NCBI GenBank assembly: GCA_021779635.1
Contig: JAJYAH010000182.1
Coordinates: 1 to 10,236, forward strand
DNA length: 10,236 nucleotides
From: Pseudomonadota bacterium
GTDB taxonomy: Bacteria > Pseudomonadota > Alphaproteobacteria > Rhizobiales > Xanthobacteraceae
Reading direction: 5' to 3'
A model generated the notes under the pieces. It was not told the origin of the DNA. It saw only the letters and a list, made by a program, of their open reading frames with translations, and made no database searches. Shown here piece after piece: positions 1-6,923 of the stretch; within the stretch, counting starts at the first letter, position 1, and every line of letters begins with the position of its first letter. A program made the translations under genes and the position numbers.

Positions 1-895
1 GGACGAACAACAGCCCGACGAATGACATCCAGTTGACCGTAATGCTCGACAGATAATCCTGCAGCACCACGAACACCGCGGCGCCGAGCAGCGGGCCCCA
101 AAAACTTCGCATCCCGCCCATCACGGCCATCATGACGAAATCGCCGGACTGGCTGTAATGCAGGCCTCTCGGGTCCGCGAAGTTATTGACCAGCGCATAG
201 AGCGCGCCGGCAAAGCCCATGAAAAAGCAGGACAGGGTGAACGCGATCCAGATATGCCGCTCCACCGGTATGCCGAGGAAACGGGAACGGCGCTCATTCT
301 CGCGGATCGCGATCATGGTGCGGCCGAACGGCGAGCGCAGAATGAATCCCATCGCGCCGACCGCCAGCGCGAAGCAGAACAATACGAAGAAATAGAAGTT
401 TTTCTCGTTGGAAAGAATGTCGAATTTGAAGAAGCCAAGATCGATCGGCTGGCGCGAGAAGCCGCGCAAGCCGTCGTCGCCTCCCGTCAGCGAACTCCAC
501 TGGAACGCGATGTAGTAGAAGACCTGGCCGAAGGCGATCGTCACCATCGCGAAATAGACGCCGCGCCGTCGCACGATCAGCGTGCCGAGGATCGCGCCGC
601 AGATGCCGCCCAGCAGCATTCCGAGCAGCAGCGCCAGCGGCGTGCTCGGCGCCAGGAATTTCAGCGTCAGCCCGGCGCCATAGGCGCCAAGGCCGAAATA
701 GGCGGCATGGCCGAACGACAGTACGCCGGTAAAACCCAGCAGGAAGTTCAGCGACATCGCGGCGAGGCCCAGCACCAGGACCCGGGTCGCCAGCGCGGTG
801 TAGCCGCCGAGCGGAACCATCCAATAGGGGGCGAGCAGCAACGCTGCCCAGATCGCCGCCAAGGCGATCAGCTTGCGGGTTTGTTCGGCGCTCAA
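1..895 (-). CDS. livM: Branched-chain amino acid-type ABC transporter permease LivM (partial, 3' end outside window)
   Basis: This is the second membrane permease of a Liv/HAAT-type ABC importer, which forms the inner-membrane channel with LivH. The reading frame runs unbroken from 895 to the window edge, about 298 codons, so little of the usual 300-350 residues is missing. The N-terminal part is hydrophobic, and from about residue 54 it carries the LivM signature GFTGVLSFGHAAYFGLGAYG. Further on are RRRGVYFAMVTIAFGQ, an extramembrane loop containing TGGDDGL, and the cytoplasmic coupling stretch with RENERRSRFLGI. All are typical of LivM. I chose the TTG at 895-893 as start: it overlaps the livH stop codon as TTGA, has an AAGGA-type ribosome site about 9 bases upstream, and no ATG lies near it in frame. 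The 4-base overlap implies translational coupling to livH. ATPase genes livG/livF are expected beyond position 1. Confidence 0.93.
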   Translation of the reverse strand, partial: MSAEQTRKLIALAAIWAALLLAPYWMVPLGGYTALATRVLVLGLAAMSLNFLLGFTGVLSFGHAAYFGLGAYGAGLTLKFLAPSTPLALLLGMLLGGICGAILGTLIVRRRGVYFAMVTIAFGQVFYYIAFQWSSLTGGDDGLRGFSRQPIDLGFFKFDILSNEKNFYFFVLFCFALAVGAMGFILRSPFGRTMIAIRENERRSRFLGIPVERHIWIAFTLSCFFMGFAGALYALVNNFADPRGLHYSQSGDFVMMAVMGGMRSFWGPLLGAAVFVVLQDYLSSITVNWMSFVGLLFV

Positions 896-1761
896 CTCAT
901 CATTCCTTCTTCGCCGAATAATCCGCGCGGGCGTATCAGAAGCACCACCGCCATCATGACGTAGATCACCGCCTCGCTGGCGGCCGGCAGAAACACCGCG
1001 GTCAACCCCGAGGCGACCCCGATCAGCAAGCCGCCGATCAGCGTTCCCGGCAGGCTGCCGATGCCGCCGACGATGATGGCAATGAAGCTCGGCATCAGCA
1101 GGCCGGTGCCCATGGTCGGCTCGAGCCCGAGTTGCCCGGCGGCGAGAACGCCGCTCAGGCCCGCCAGGAAAATACCGACCCCGAAATTGAGCGTGCGCAG
1201 CATTCGCACATTGATTCCGAGTGCGGCGACGGTCTCGAGATCGAGCGTGCCGGCACGGATGCGAACGCCCAAGCGGGTATAGCGCAGCAGCAGGAACAAC
1301 AGTGCGACCGCGATCATCACCACGGCCACCATGAACAGGCGGTAGCCGGTGATGAAAAACAGATCATTGCTCAGCGGCTGCGCCAGAAACGTCGGAATGG
1401 TGACCGGCTTGCCCTGTGCGCCCCAGATGAAGCGGGTGCCGTCCTCGATGATGAACGCCAGGCCGAAGGTCAGCAGCAGGCTATAAAGCGGATCGCGTCC
1501 GTAGAGCGGCCGGATCAGCACGCGTTCGACGGCCAAACCGATCACGGCGGTCAATGGCGGCGCCAGCAAAAGCGCGCCCCAGAAACCGACATAGGGGGTG
1601 ATCGCGTAGGCGATGTAGCCACCGATCACCAGAAAGCCGCCATGGGCGAAATTGATGACGTTGCTCAGGTTCAAAATGAGCGAAAGTCCAAGGGCCATCA
1701 GCACATAGAACGCGCCGATGATGAGCCCGTTGGTGACATTAAACAGGAGAAGTTGCGTCAT
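892..1761 (-). CDS. livH: Branched-chain amino acid-type ABC transporter permease LivH
   Basis: This 289-residue polytopic inner-membrane protein is of the usual LivH length. It starts with a membrane segment leading into the family motif LSNVINFAHGGFLVIGGYIA (about residues 32-51) and has several more hydrophobic helices. Near residues 178-193 the cytoplasmic stretch TVAALGINVRMLRTLN is the region expected to couple to the LivG/LivF ATPases, followed by the conserved GGIGSLPGTLIGG (232-244). The protein pairs with LivM, whose start codon overlaps its stop codon. It lies 83 bp downstream of the first binding-protein gene with a strong hairpin in between. Its ATG at 1761 has only a weak, close ribosome site (GGTGA three bases away), which together with the hairpin suggests lower expression than the binding proteins. 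Transported compound unknown: the family carries branched-chain amino acids, amides, urea and aromatic acids. Confidence 0.95.
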   Translation of the reverse strand: MTQLLLFNVTNGLIIGAFYVLMALGLSLILNLSNVINFAHGGFLVIGGYIAYAITPYVGFWGALLLAPPLTAVIGLAVERVLIRPLYGRDPLYSLLLTFGLAFIIEDGTRFIWGAQGKPVTIPTFLAQPLSNDLFFITGYRLFMVAVVMIAVALLFLLLRYTRLGVRIRAGTLDLETVAALGINVRMLRTLNFGVGIFLAGLSGVLAAGQLGLEPTMGTGLLMPSFIAIIVGGIGSLPGTLIGGLLIGVASGLTAVFLPAASEAVIYVMMAVVLLIRPRGLFGEEGMMS

Positions 1762-1789
1762 AAATCACCGGAAAGGACAACCTGCGTGC

Positions 1790-1817
1790 GACCCGGGAGG
1801 GGTTCAGCTCCCGGGTC
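1790..1817 (-). other. Intercistronic hairpin between binding-protein gene and livH
   Basis: A perfect 10-bp inverted repeat, GACCCGGGAG / CTCCCGGGTC, with an 8-base loop lies in the 83-bp gap between the stop codon of the upstream binding-protein gene and the livH start. On the transcribed (minus) strand no U-run follows, so it is not a classical intrinsic terminator. By analogy with other importer operons, such a GC-rich hairpin could protect the 3' end of the binding-protein message or partly attenuate readthrough into the permease genes. That role is inferred; the hairpin itself is visible. Confidence 0.7.
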
Positions 1818-1844
1818 AGGAAAATAGAAATAACGGACTTCATG

Positions 1845-3107
1845 CTACGCCGGCCACTGAATGGTGCAGCCGGTTTCGCTGACAGCGGGCGCTGTCTTGT
1901 CGCCCGGGATAATTTCGTCGACGTGAAACAGATCTTCCGGGTCGTCGGTGCCCTTTGACTGCGCCTCGCCCACAAAGGCCGAGGTCATCAATTGATGGTC
2001 GCCCTTGCGATAGTAACACTTGTTCGGCTGCAGCTTGACATCTTCGGGCAATTCGAAGTTCTCGAGCGCCGCCGCGAGTTTGACCGCGTCGATGTTTTTT
2101 TCCTGATTGGCAATCAGGGCAAAGCTCATGGCGGAAACATAGCCGAACCAGTGCCGCGCGGTGGGGACCTTGCCGCCATTGACCTTGCGAACATCGGCGA
2201 CGAATTTGTCGACGCCGGCAATGCCCGGCTGTTTCCAGTACCATTCGAACATCCAGATCCCGATGCGTGCTTCCGGCGGCAGCGCGGCGAGTGACTCCAG
2301 TTCCTGCTGCGTTCCGGCGACGTGGATCTGCTTGTTGAGGCCGAACTGCACCACCTGCTTCAGGCAGTTGATCATGTCGGAGCCTTGCACCAGCAGGATC
2401 ATCACATCCGGATTGGCCGCCCGCGCCTTGATCAAATAGGCGGAGAAATCGGTGGTGCCGAGCGGCGTCAGCTCGTTGCCGGTAACGGAGCCGCCGAGCT
2501 TTTTCAGGTCGTCGGTGCAGGCGTCATACAGCGTGTGACCGAACGCATAGTCGGGCGTGATGAAGTGCCATTTCTTGCCGTATTTGCTGAACAATACGCT
2601 CGAGACCGAATTGGCTTCCATTCGCGTGGTGTTGCAAACGCGGAACACATTCCACTTGCAATCCTTGCCGGTGATCGAGTCGGTGTGGCCGCCGGAAACG
2701 ATGTGCAGGATTTTCTTTTCGGCGGTAACCTGGGCGATCGCCGCCGCGATGCCGGAATTGACGTCGCCAATCATGAAGTTGACCTGATCCCGCTCGATCA
2801 GCTTGCGCGCCTTCTGCACGCCGGTGCCGACGTCGTTGGCGGAATCTTCCACCAGCAATTCGACCTGTCGCCCGAGAATGCCGCCTTTGGCGTTGATTTT
2901 CTCGACCGCGAGCTTGGCTCCCATCACCTCGTTGCCGGCTGGCGCTGCGTAGACGCCGGTGAGTGGATCGACCATGCCGATCCGGATCGCCGTTTCGCCG
3001 CGCGCGGCGATGATAAAGGGGGACGCCACCTGGAAGGCCCCGAGCGCGGCGGCGCCGGTCACGAGCGTGCGACGATTTAATCTCGGGTTGAAGGTCTGCG
3101 ATGTCAT
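1845..3107 (-). CDS. Periplasmic substrate-binding protein of a Liv/HAAT-type ABC transporter (copy A)
   Basis: This 420-residue protein is a type I periplasmic binding protein of the LivJ/amide/urea family (Peripla_BP_6-like). Its N-terminus NRRTLVTGAAALGAF followed by a hydrophobic stretch ending near AARG (residue 37) is a twin-arginine-type export signal. The mature part opens with IRIGMVDPLTGVYAAPAGNE, the usual first strand and ligand loop, followed by GGILGRQVELLVEDSAND, the conserved ligand-side HIVSGGHTD (135-143) and KWHFITPDYAFGH. Cysteines at 150 and 158 are also present in the neighbouring paralogue, and both proteins end in a similar TGC-x-I-x-WPA tail. The ATG at 3107 has an AGGAGA ribosome site four bases upstream. 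It lies 82 bp after its paralogue and 83 bp before livH, so it is probably co-transcribed with both. The ligand cannot be deduced; a carboxylate or aromatic acid is as plausible as an amino acid. Confidence 0.93.
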   Translation of the reverse strand: MTSQTFNPRLNRRTLVTGAAALGAFQVASPFIIAARGETAIRIGMVDPLTGVYAAPAGNEVMGAKLAVEKINAKGGILGRQVELLVEDSANDVGTGVQKARKLIERDQVNFMIGDVNSGIAAAIAQVTAEKKILHIVSGGHTDSITGKDCKWNVFRVCNTTRMEANSVSSVLFSKYGKKWHFITPDYAFGHTLYDACTDDLKKLGGSVTGNELTPLGTTDFSAYLIKARAANPDVMILLVQGSDMINCLKQVVQFGLNKQIHVAGTQQELESLAALPPEARIGIWMFEWYWKQPGIAGVDKFVADVRKVNGGKVPTARHWFGYVSAMSFALIANQEKNIDAVKLAAALENFELPEDVKLQPNKCYYRKGDHQLMTSAFVGEAQSKGTDDPEDLFHVDEIIPGDKTAPAVSETGCTIQWPA

Positions 3108-3145
3108 GGATTCTCCTGGTCATTGTTTTTCTTATTGGAAGTCTC

Positions 3146-3184
3146 TGCGACCCGGTGCAGCGAGGCACCAGGCGTCAGGTCGCA
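3146..3184 (-). other. Nested hairpin after the first binding-protein gene
   Basis: Five bases beyond the stop codon of the upstream binding-protein gene a perfect 7-bp outer stem, TGCGACC (3146-3152) with GGTCGCA (3178-3184), encloses an inner 5-bp stem GGTGC (3154-3158) with GCACC (3165-3169). No U-run follows on the minus strand, so a terminator is unlikely. It occupies the position equivalent to the hairpin before livH and may be an mRNA-stabilising element. The function is inferred. Confidence 0.5.
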
Positions 3185-3189
3185 TGGTG

Positions 3190-4443
3190 TCAGGCCGGCC
3201 ATTTTATCCTGCAGCCGGTGTCCTCGGCCACTCCGGCGGCTTTTTCGCCGGGTATGGGATTTCGTACCGCGAACATATTGTCCGGATCGCCCTGCGGAGG
3301 ATGCGCCTCGCCGACAAAGACAGTGCTCATCAATTCATGGTCACCGGCGCGGAATGCCGGCGCCCCCGGTTGCAGGGCGATCTCCGGCGGCAGCTTGAAT
3401 CCCGAAAGCGCATGTGCCAGCTGCACCGCGTCGAGCGTCTTCTCCTGGTTCGCAATCGCCGCCAGCGTCTGCACCGACGCATAGCCGAACCAGTTGCGCG
3501 CGGTGGCGGCGAGACCGGTGATCTTCTTCATGGATGCATTGAATTCCGCGACATGCGGCACGCCGGGCTGATCCCACCACCACTCCATGGTCCACCATCC
3601 GACGCGCGCGCCGTCGGGCACCGCGCGGATACTTTCGAGTTCGAACAGCGTGCCGCCTACGGCCATTTGCTTGTCCAGACCGAACTGGACAAATTGCTTC
3701 AGGCTTGAGACCTGGTCGTTGCCGCCCATGACATTGATCAGCACCTGCGGGTTGTAGGCTTTCGCCTGGATCAGGTAAGCCGAATAATCCGGCGTACCCA
3801 ATGGCACCAGCGACGCCGCCGAGGTGCCGCCCGCACCCTTCAGGAGCTTCTCGAAACCGGCCTGCACCGAGTGGCCATAGGCGTAATCCGGCGTCAGGAA
3901 ATACCACTTCTTGCCGAACTTCTCCATCAGCGTCGAGGCGATGGCGTTGGCGTCCATCGAGGTGGAGTTGCAGATCCGGAATACATTCCACGAGCAGTTC
4001 GCGCCGGTGATCGGATCGGTGTGGCCGCCCGAGACGATATGAAGCGTCTTTTTTTCGCTGGTGACCTGCGCCATCGCAATCGCGATGCCGGAATTCACGT
4101 CGCCGATGATGAAACTCACCTGGTCGCGTTCGATCAGCTTGCGGGTTTTCTGCACGCCAGTGCCGACATCGTTGGCCGAGTCTTCGACCAGCAGTTCGAT
4201 GGGCCGGCCCAGAATGCCGCCCTTGTTGTTGATCTCCTCGGTGGCGAATTTGGCTCCCACCACCTCGTTCTGCGCAATTGCGGCATAAACCCCGGTCAGC
4301 GGATCGACCATGCCGATCCGCACCGGCGTTTCACCTCGGGCCTGGATGATGTAGGGGGATGAGAACTGCAGCGCAGCAAGGGCAGCGCCTGATTTTAGTA
4401 CGGTTCGCCGATCGATCGGCCAGGATCGTTGCGAGGTAGCCAT
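3190..4443 (-). CDS. Periplasmic substrate-binding protein of a Liv/HAAT-type ABC transporter (copy B)
   Basis: This 417-residue protein is a clear paralogue of the next gene downstream: the two align almost without gaps for the first 190 residues, sharing RIGMVDPLTGVYAA, GGILGR, ELLVEDSANDVGTGVQK, RKLIERDQV, IGDVNSGI and HIVSGGHTD. The N-terminus has a twin-arginine-type signal, DRRTVLKSGAALAAL, with a hydrophobic stretch ending near QARG (residue 37), so the product is expected in the periplasm. Cysteines 150 and 158 are shared with copy A, which otherwise has more cysteines (197, 248, 364). Ligand-pocket segments diverge, for example WTMEWWWDQPG here against WMFEWYWKQPG in copy A, which could mean different ligand preference. 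The ATG at 4443 has a strong GGGAGGA ribosome site four bases upstream. It is the first gene after a 260-bp non-coding stretch and probably heads the transporter operon. Confidence 0.93.
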   Translation of the reverse strand: MATSQRSWPIDRRTVLKSGAALAALQFSSPYIIQARGETPVRIGMVDPLTGVYAAIAQNEVVGAKFATEEINNKGGILGRPIELLVEDSANDVGTGVQKTRKLIERDQVSFIIGDVNSGIAIAMAQVTSEKKTLHIVSGGHTDPITGANCSWNVFRICNSTSMDANAIASTLMEKFGKKWYFLTPDYAYGHSVQAGFEKLLKGAGGTSAASLVPLGTPDYSAYLIQAKAYNPQVLINVMGGNDQVSSLKQFVQFGLDKQMAVGGTLFELESIRAVPDGARVGWWTMEWWWDQPGVPHVAEFNASMKKITGLAATARNWFGYASVQTLAAIANQEKTLDAVQLAHALSGFKLPPEIALQPGAPAFRAGDHELMSTVFVGEAHPPQGDPDNMFAVRNPIPGEKAAGVAEDTGCRIKWPA

Positions 4444-4703
4444 GCTGTCCTCCCAGACAAGTGCCTAACTTGATGGCAGGCATTCTTCGATGCCCTTATA
4501 GGCCGTGAGCGTAACCTTTCCGGAACGTTTTTGCCAATCCTAACCCCGTCGAAAACCTCTAACCTTCGGCCTAGTACGACGTGCGTCACGCTTTCAGGGA
4601 CCATCCCGGTCGAGCGGGCGCGTCCGGGCTGGAATTGCCGCGACCTGAAGTTCTTTGTGGGACACCTGGCTTCGATCAGCTCGATCCGGCGCGCTGCGCT
4701 TCA
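4444..4703 (-). promoter_or_regulatory. Candidate promoter/leader region of the binding-protein/liv operon
   Basis: This 260-bp gap between the synthetase stop and the first binding-protein gene has no supportable gene. On the minus strand it contains TATAAG (plus-strand 4495-4500), a 5/6 match to a -10 box about 52 bases before the start codon, with no convincing -35 hexamer at 16-18 bp. Upstream of that are three copies of GGTTA (plus-strand TAACC at 4512, 4541 and 4560, spaced 29 and 19 bp), the outermost next to a CTAGGCCGAAGG stretch. Between the -10 candidate and the start is a 5-bp inverted repeat CAAGT-N5-ACTTG (4458-4472). A poor -35 plus repeated motifs suggests activator-dependent transcription. 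All of this is by eye. Confidence 0.45.
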
Positions 4704-6923
4704 TCAATGCTTGACGGCGCTGTTGGCGGCGGCATTGTTGAGAACGATCAGGCCATCGACGGCGACGCCGGTCCGGGTATTGATCAGAAATGGATTGACG
4801 TCGATCGACGCAATGCGCGTGCCGGCGTCTGCCATCAGGTTGGAGAGCCCGACGATGGCCTTCACGGCGGAGGCCTCGTGCAGCGCCGGTTTGCCGCGAT
4901 AGCCTTTCAGTTTCACGCCGGCCTTGGTACGATTGATCAGCTCCCTGGCTTCAGTTGCATCCAGCGGCGCTCCGGCCAGCGCGACATCCTTCATCAGTTC
5001 GATATCGACGCCGCCGGTGCCGAATAACACCACCGGCCCCATCTCGGCGTCCAGCGAGGCGCCGACCACCAGCTCGAGTTCGGCCTTGACCTGTTGCGCA
5101 ATCAGGATGCCCTCGAGCCTGGGCTTGCCCTTCAGCTTCCTGACCCGTGTGGTGATGTCGTTGAACGCTTTCTTGACTTCGGCCGCATTGTTGAGGTTCA
5201 GCACCACCCCGCCGATGTCGGATTTGTGCAGGATGTCCGCGCTGACCACTTTGGCGACGACGGGAAAGCCGATCTTCTTGGCGATCTTGACGGCCTCGGC
5301 GGCGGTCTGCGCGATCGCTTCCTGCGAGACCGGAATGCCATAGGCCTTCAGCAGCTTCTTGGACGCGACCTCGTCGAGGGCTGCACCCTTGGCGTTCTTG
5401 AGCGTCCGCTCCAGCGCCGCGCGCGCCGAAGCACTAGAATTCGATACGGTGTCGGGTACTTCCTTGCGCAGCGAGGCGTAATCGATCAAGGCCTTGATCG
5501 CGCCTACCGCGCGGTCGAGACCCTGCATCACGGCGATATGCGGCAGCGACTTGCGCAAGGCCTTGGTGAATTCGGTAAAGCCGATCGACATCGTGCTGAT
5601 GTAGACCACGGGCTTGCTGGCGGCAGCGGCCTTCTCGTTGACGATGCGCAAATTCCTTTCGCGCAATTCATGCGGCGCTTTCGGCAGTTCGGCGTCGATG
5701 ATGACGATGTCAGTGTCGGGGTCGTCGATCATGATCTGGATCGACTGCATATAGACCGAGGGATCGACCACCGCGGCGAAACCGGCATCGAGCGGATTGC
5801 CGACGATACTGCCGGGGCCGAGCATTTTCGCGAGCTTGTCGGTGGCGTTGGTGGAAAGGTTGGCAAAGTTCAGTCCCGCCGCATGGAAGGCATCGATCAG
5901 CAGGCCGCGCTTGCCGCCCGACAGCGTCACCGCGGCGAGGCGATTGCCCTTCGGCGGGTCGGCATGGACAAAGCATTCGGTGGTTTCGATCAATTCGTCG
6001 AGACCGCGAACCCGGATCACGCCTTCCCGCGTCGAGATGGCATCAAAGGTCTCGATCGAGCCGGCCAGCGCGCCGGTGTGCGCCATCGCGGCGGCGCGGC
6101 CGCCTTCGGACGCCCCGAGCTTGAGCGCGATCACCGGCTTGCCGGCCGCGCGCGCCGCCTTGCAAGCCTTGCGGAAGCCCTGGGTATTTCGCACGCCCTC
6201 CAGGTAGACCACGATGACGCGGACCGAGGGATCGGCCGCGAAATAGGCCATCAGATCGGGGGTTTCGAGCCCGGCCTCGTTTCCGGTGGTGACCATGTAG
6301 CCGACGCCGACGCCGCGATCCTCCAGCGCTTGGCGGACCGCCATCACGATCGCACCGGATTGGCCGGCAATCGCGACCGGACCTGCCTCCATCGTGACGA
6401 TGCGGTCGTCGATGTTGGTGAACATCTTTTCGCCAGCGCTCAGATTGCCGAGGCAATTCGGGCCGGTCACCGCAAGCCCGGTCTCGCGAATGGCCTGTTG
6501 CAGTTCGCCGGCGAGCTTCTGGCTTTCCGCGTCCTGCAATTCGCTGAAGCCCGAAGTGACGATGGTCGCCGAACGGGCGCCGGCCGCGGCGGCGTCCCGG
6601 ATCACCTGAACCGCGAAACGCGCCGGCACCAGCACGAGCACATGATCGGGCCTCTCCGGCAGGCTGGCGAAATCCTTGTAGCAGGGAACGCCCCAGATGG
6701 TTTCGCGCTTTGAATTGACCGGATAGAGACCGCCCTCGAATTGATACTTGATCAGATTGTTCCAGATACGCTCGGCGTAGTTTCCGGGCTTGTCGGTTGC
6801 GCCCACCAGCACGATATTGCGCGGATGCAGCATCGCATGAATGCTTTTGACGATGTCGCTGGCGTCGGACGACGGCGACCATTTGCCGGCCGAGACGGAC
6901 GCCGTGCTGATCTGAGCTTCCAT
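4704..6923 (-). CDS. NDP-forming acyl-CoA synthetase (acetate--CoA ligase family, fused alpha-beta)
   Basis: This 739-residue cytoplasmic enzyme is expected to form an acyl-CoA from a carboxylic acid, CoA and ATP, releasing ADP and phosphate through phosphohistidine intermediates. The domains run in order: a CoA-binding Rossmann domain (about 30-150, with HPRNIVLVGATDKPGNYAE), succinyl-CoA-synthetase-like ligase domains (about 170-480) and an ATP-grasp domain (about 510-735). The catalytic histidine is His282 in AAAMAHTGALAG, and the ATP-grasp part has the second conserved histidine, His566, in SADILHKSDIGG; both are intact. Length fits the fused family. The ATG at 6923 has AAAGGT seven bases upstream; Met31 is a possible shorter start but lacks a ribosome site. 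Family members activate acetate, short acyl chains or aromatic acids such as ferulate (FerA), so the substrate is open. Co-orientation with the importer suggests it activates the imported compound. Confidence 0.92.
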   Translation of the reverse strand: MEAQISTASVSAGKWSPSSDASDIVKSIHAMLHPRNIVLVGATDKPGNYAERIWNNLIKYQFEGGLYPVNSKRETIWGVPCYKDFASLPERPDHVLVLVPARFAVQVIRDAAAAGARSATIVTSGFSELQDAESQKLAGELQQAIRETGLAVTGPNCLGNLSAGEKMFTNIDDRIVTMEAGPVAIAGQSGAIVMAVRQALEDRGVGVGYMVTTGNEAGLETPDLMAYFAADPSVRVIVVYLEGVRNTQGFRKACKAARAAGKPVIALKLGASEGGRAAAMAHTGALAGSIETFDAISTREGVIRVRGLDELIETTECFVHADPPKGNRLAAVTLSGGKRGLLIDAFHAAGLNFANLSTNATDKLAKMLGPGSIVGNPLDAGFAAVVDPSVYMQSIQIMIDDPDTDIVIIDAELPKAPHELRERNLRIVNEKAAAASKPVVYISTMSIGFTEFTKALRKSLPHIAVMQGLDRAVGAIKALIDYASLRKEVPDTVSNSSASARAALERTLKNAKGAALDEVASKKLLKAYGIPVSQEAIAQTAAEAVKIAKKIGFPVVAKVVSADILHKSDIGGVVLNLNNAAEVKKAFNDITTRVRKLKGKPRLEGILIAQQVKAELELVVGASLDAEMGPVVLFGTGGVDIELMKDVALAGAPLDATEARELINRTKAGVKLKGYRGKPALHEASAVKAIVGLSNLMADAGTRIASIDVNPFLINTRTGVAVDGLIVLNNAAANSAVKH

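Noticed and set aside
294..824. 176-codon minus-strand frame inside livM
   Set aside because: It is in a different frame from the real LivM and is Arg/Ala-rich without membrane helices or motifs.
158..964. 268-codon plus-strand frame opposite livM
   Set aside because: Its composition is low-complexity and charged (Arg, Gln, Glu, Ala), as expected from the complement of a hydrophobic permease gene. The minus frame gives a clear LivM.
1790..1817. Hairpin before livH as an intrinsic terminator
   Set aside because: No U-run follows on the transcribed strand, and the downstream permease genes need transcription from the same operon.
1132..1827. 231-codon plus-strand frame opposite livH
   Set aside because: It is a complement shadow of a membrane protein gene; the Gln/Asp/His-rich product has no recognisable fold.
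4395..4604. 69-codon minus-strand frame spanning the binding-protein start
   Set aside because: It overlaps the start and strong ribosome site of the binding-protein gene in another frame and has no motif.
5094..6713. 539-codon open frame on the plus strand opposite the acyl-CoA synthetase
   Set aside because: It is antisense to a well-supported gene, is rich in Arg, Asp, His and Gly with no recognisable domain, and is a typical GC-rich shadow frame.
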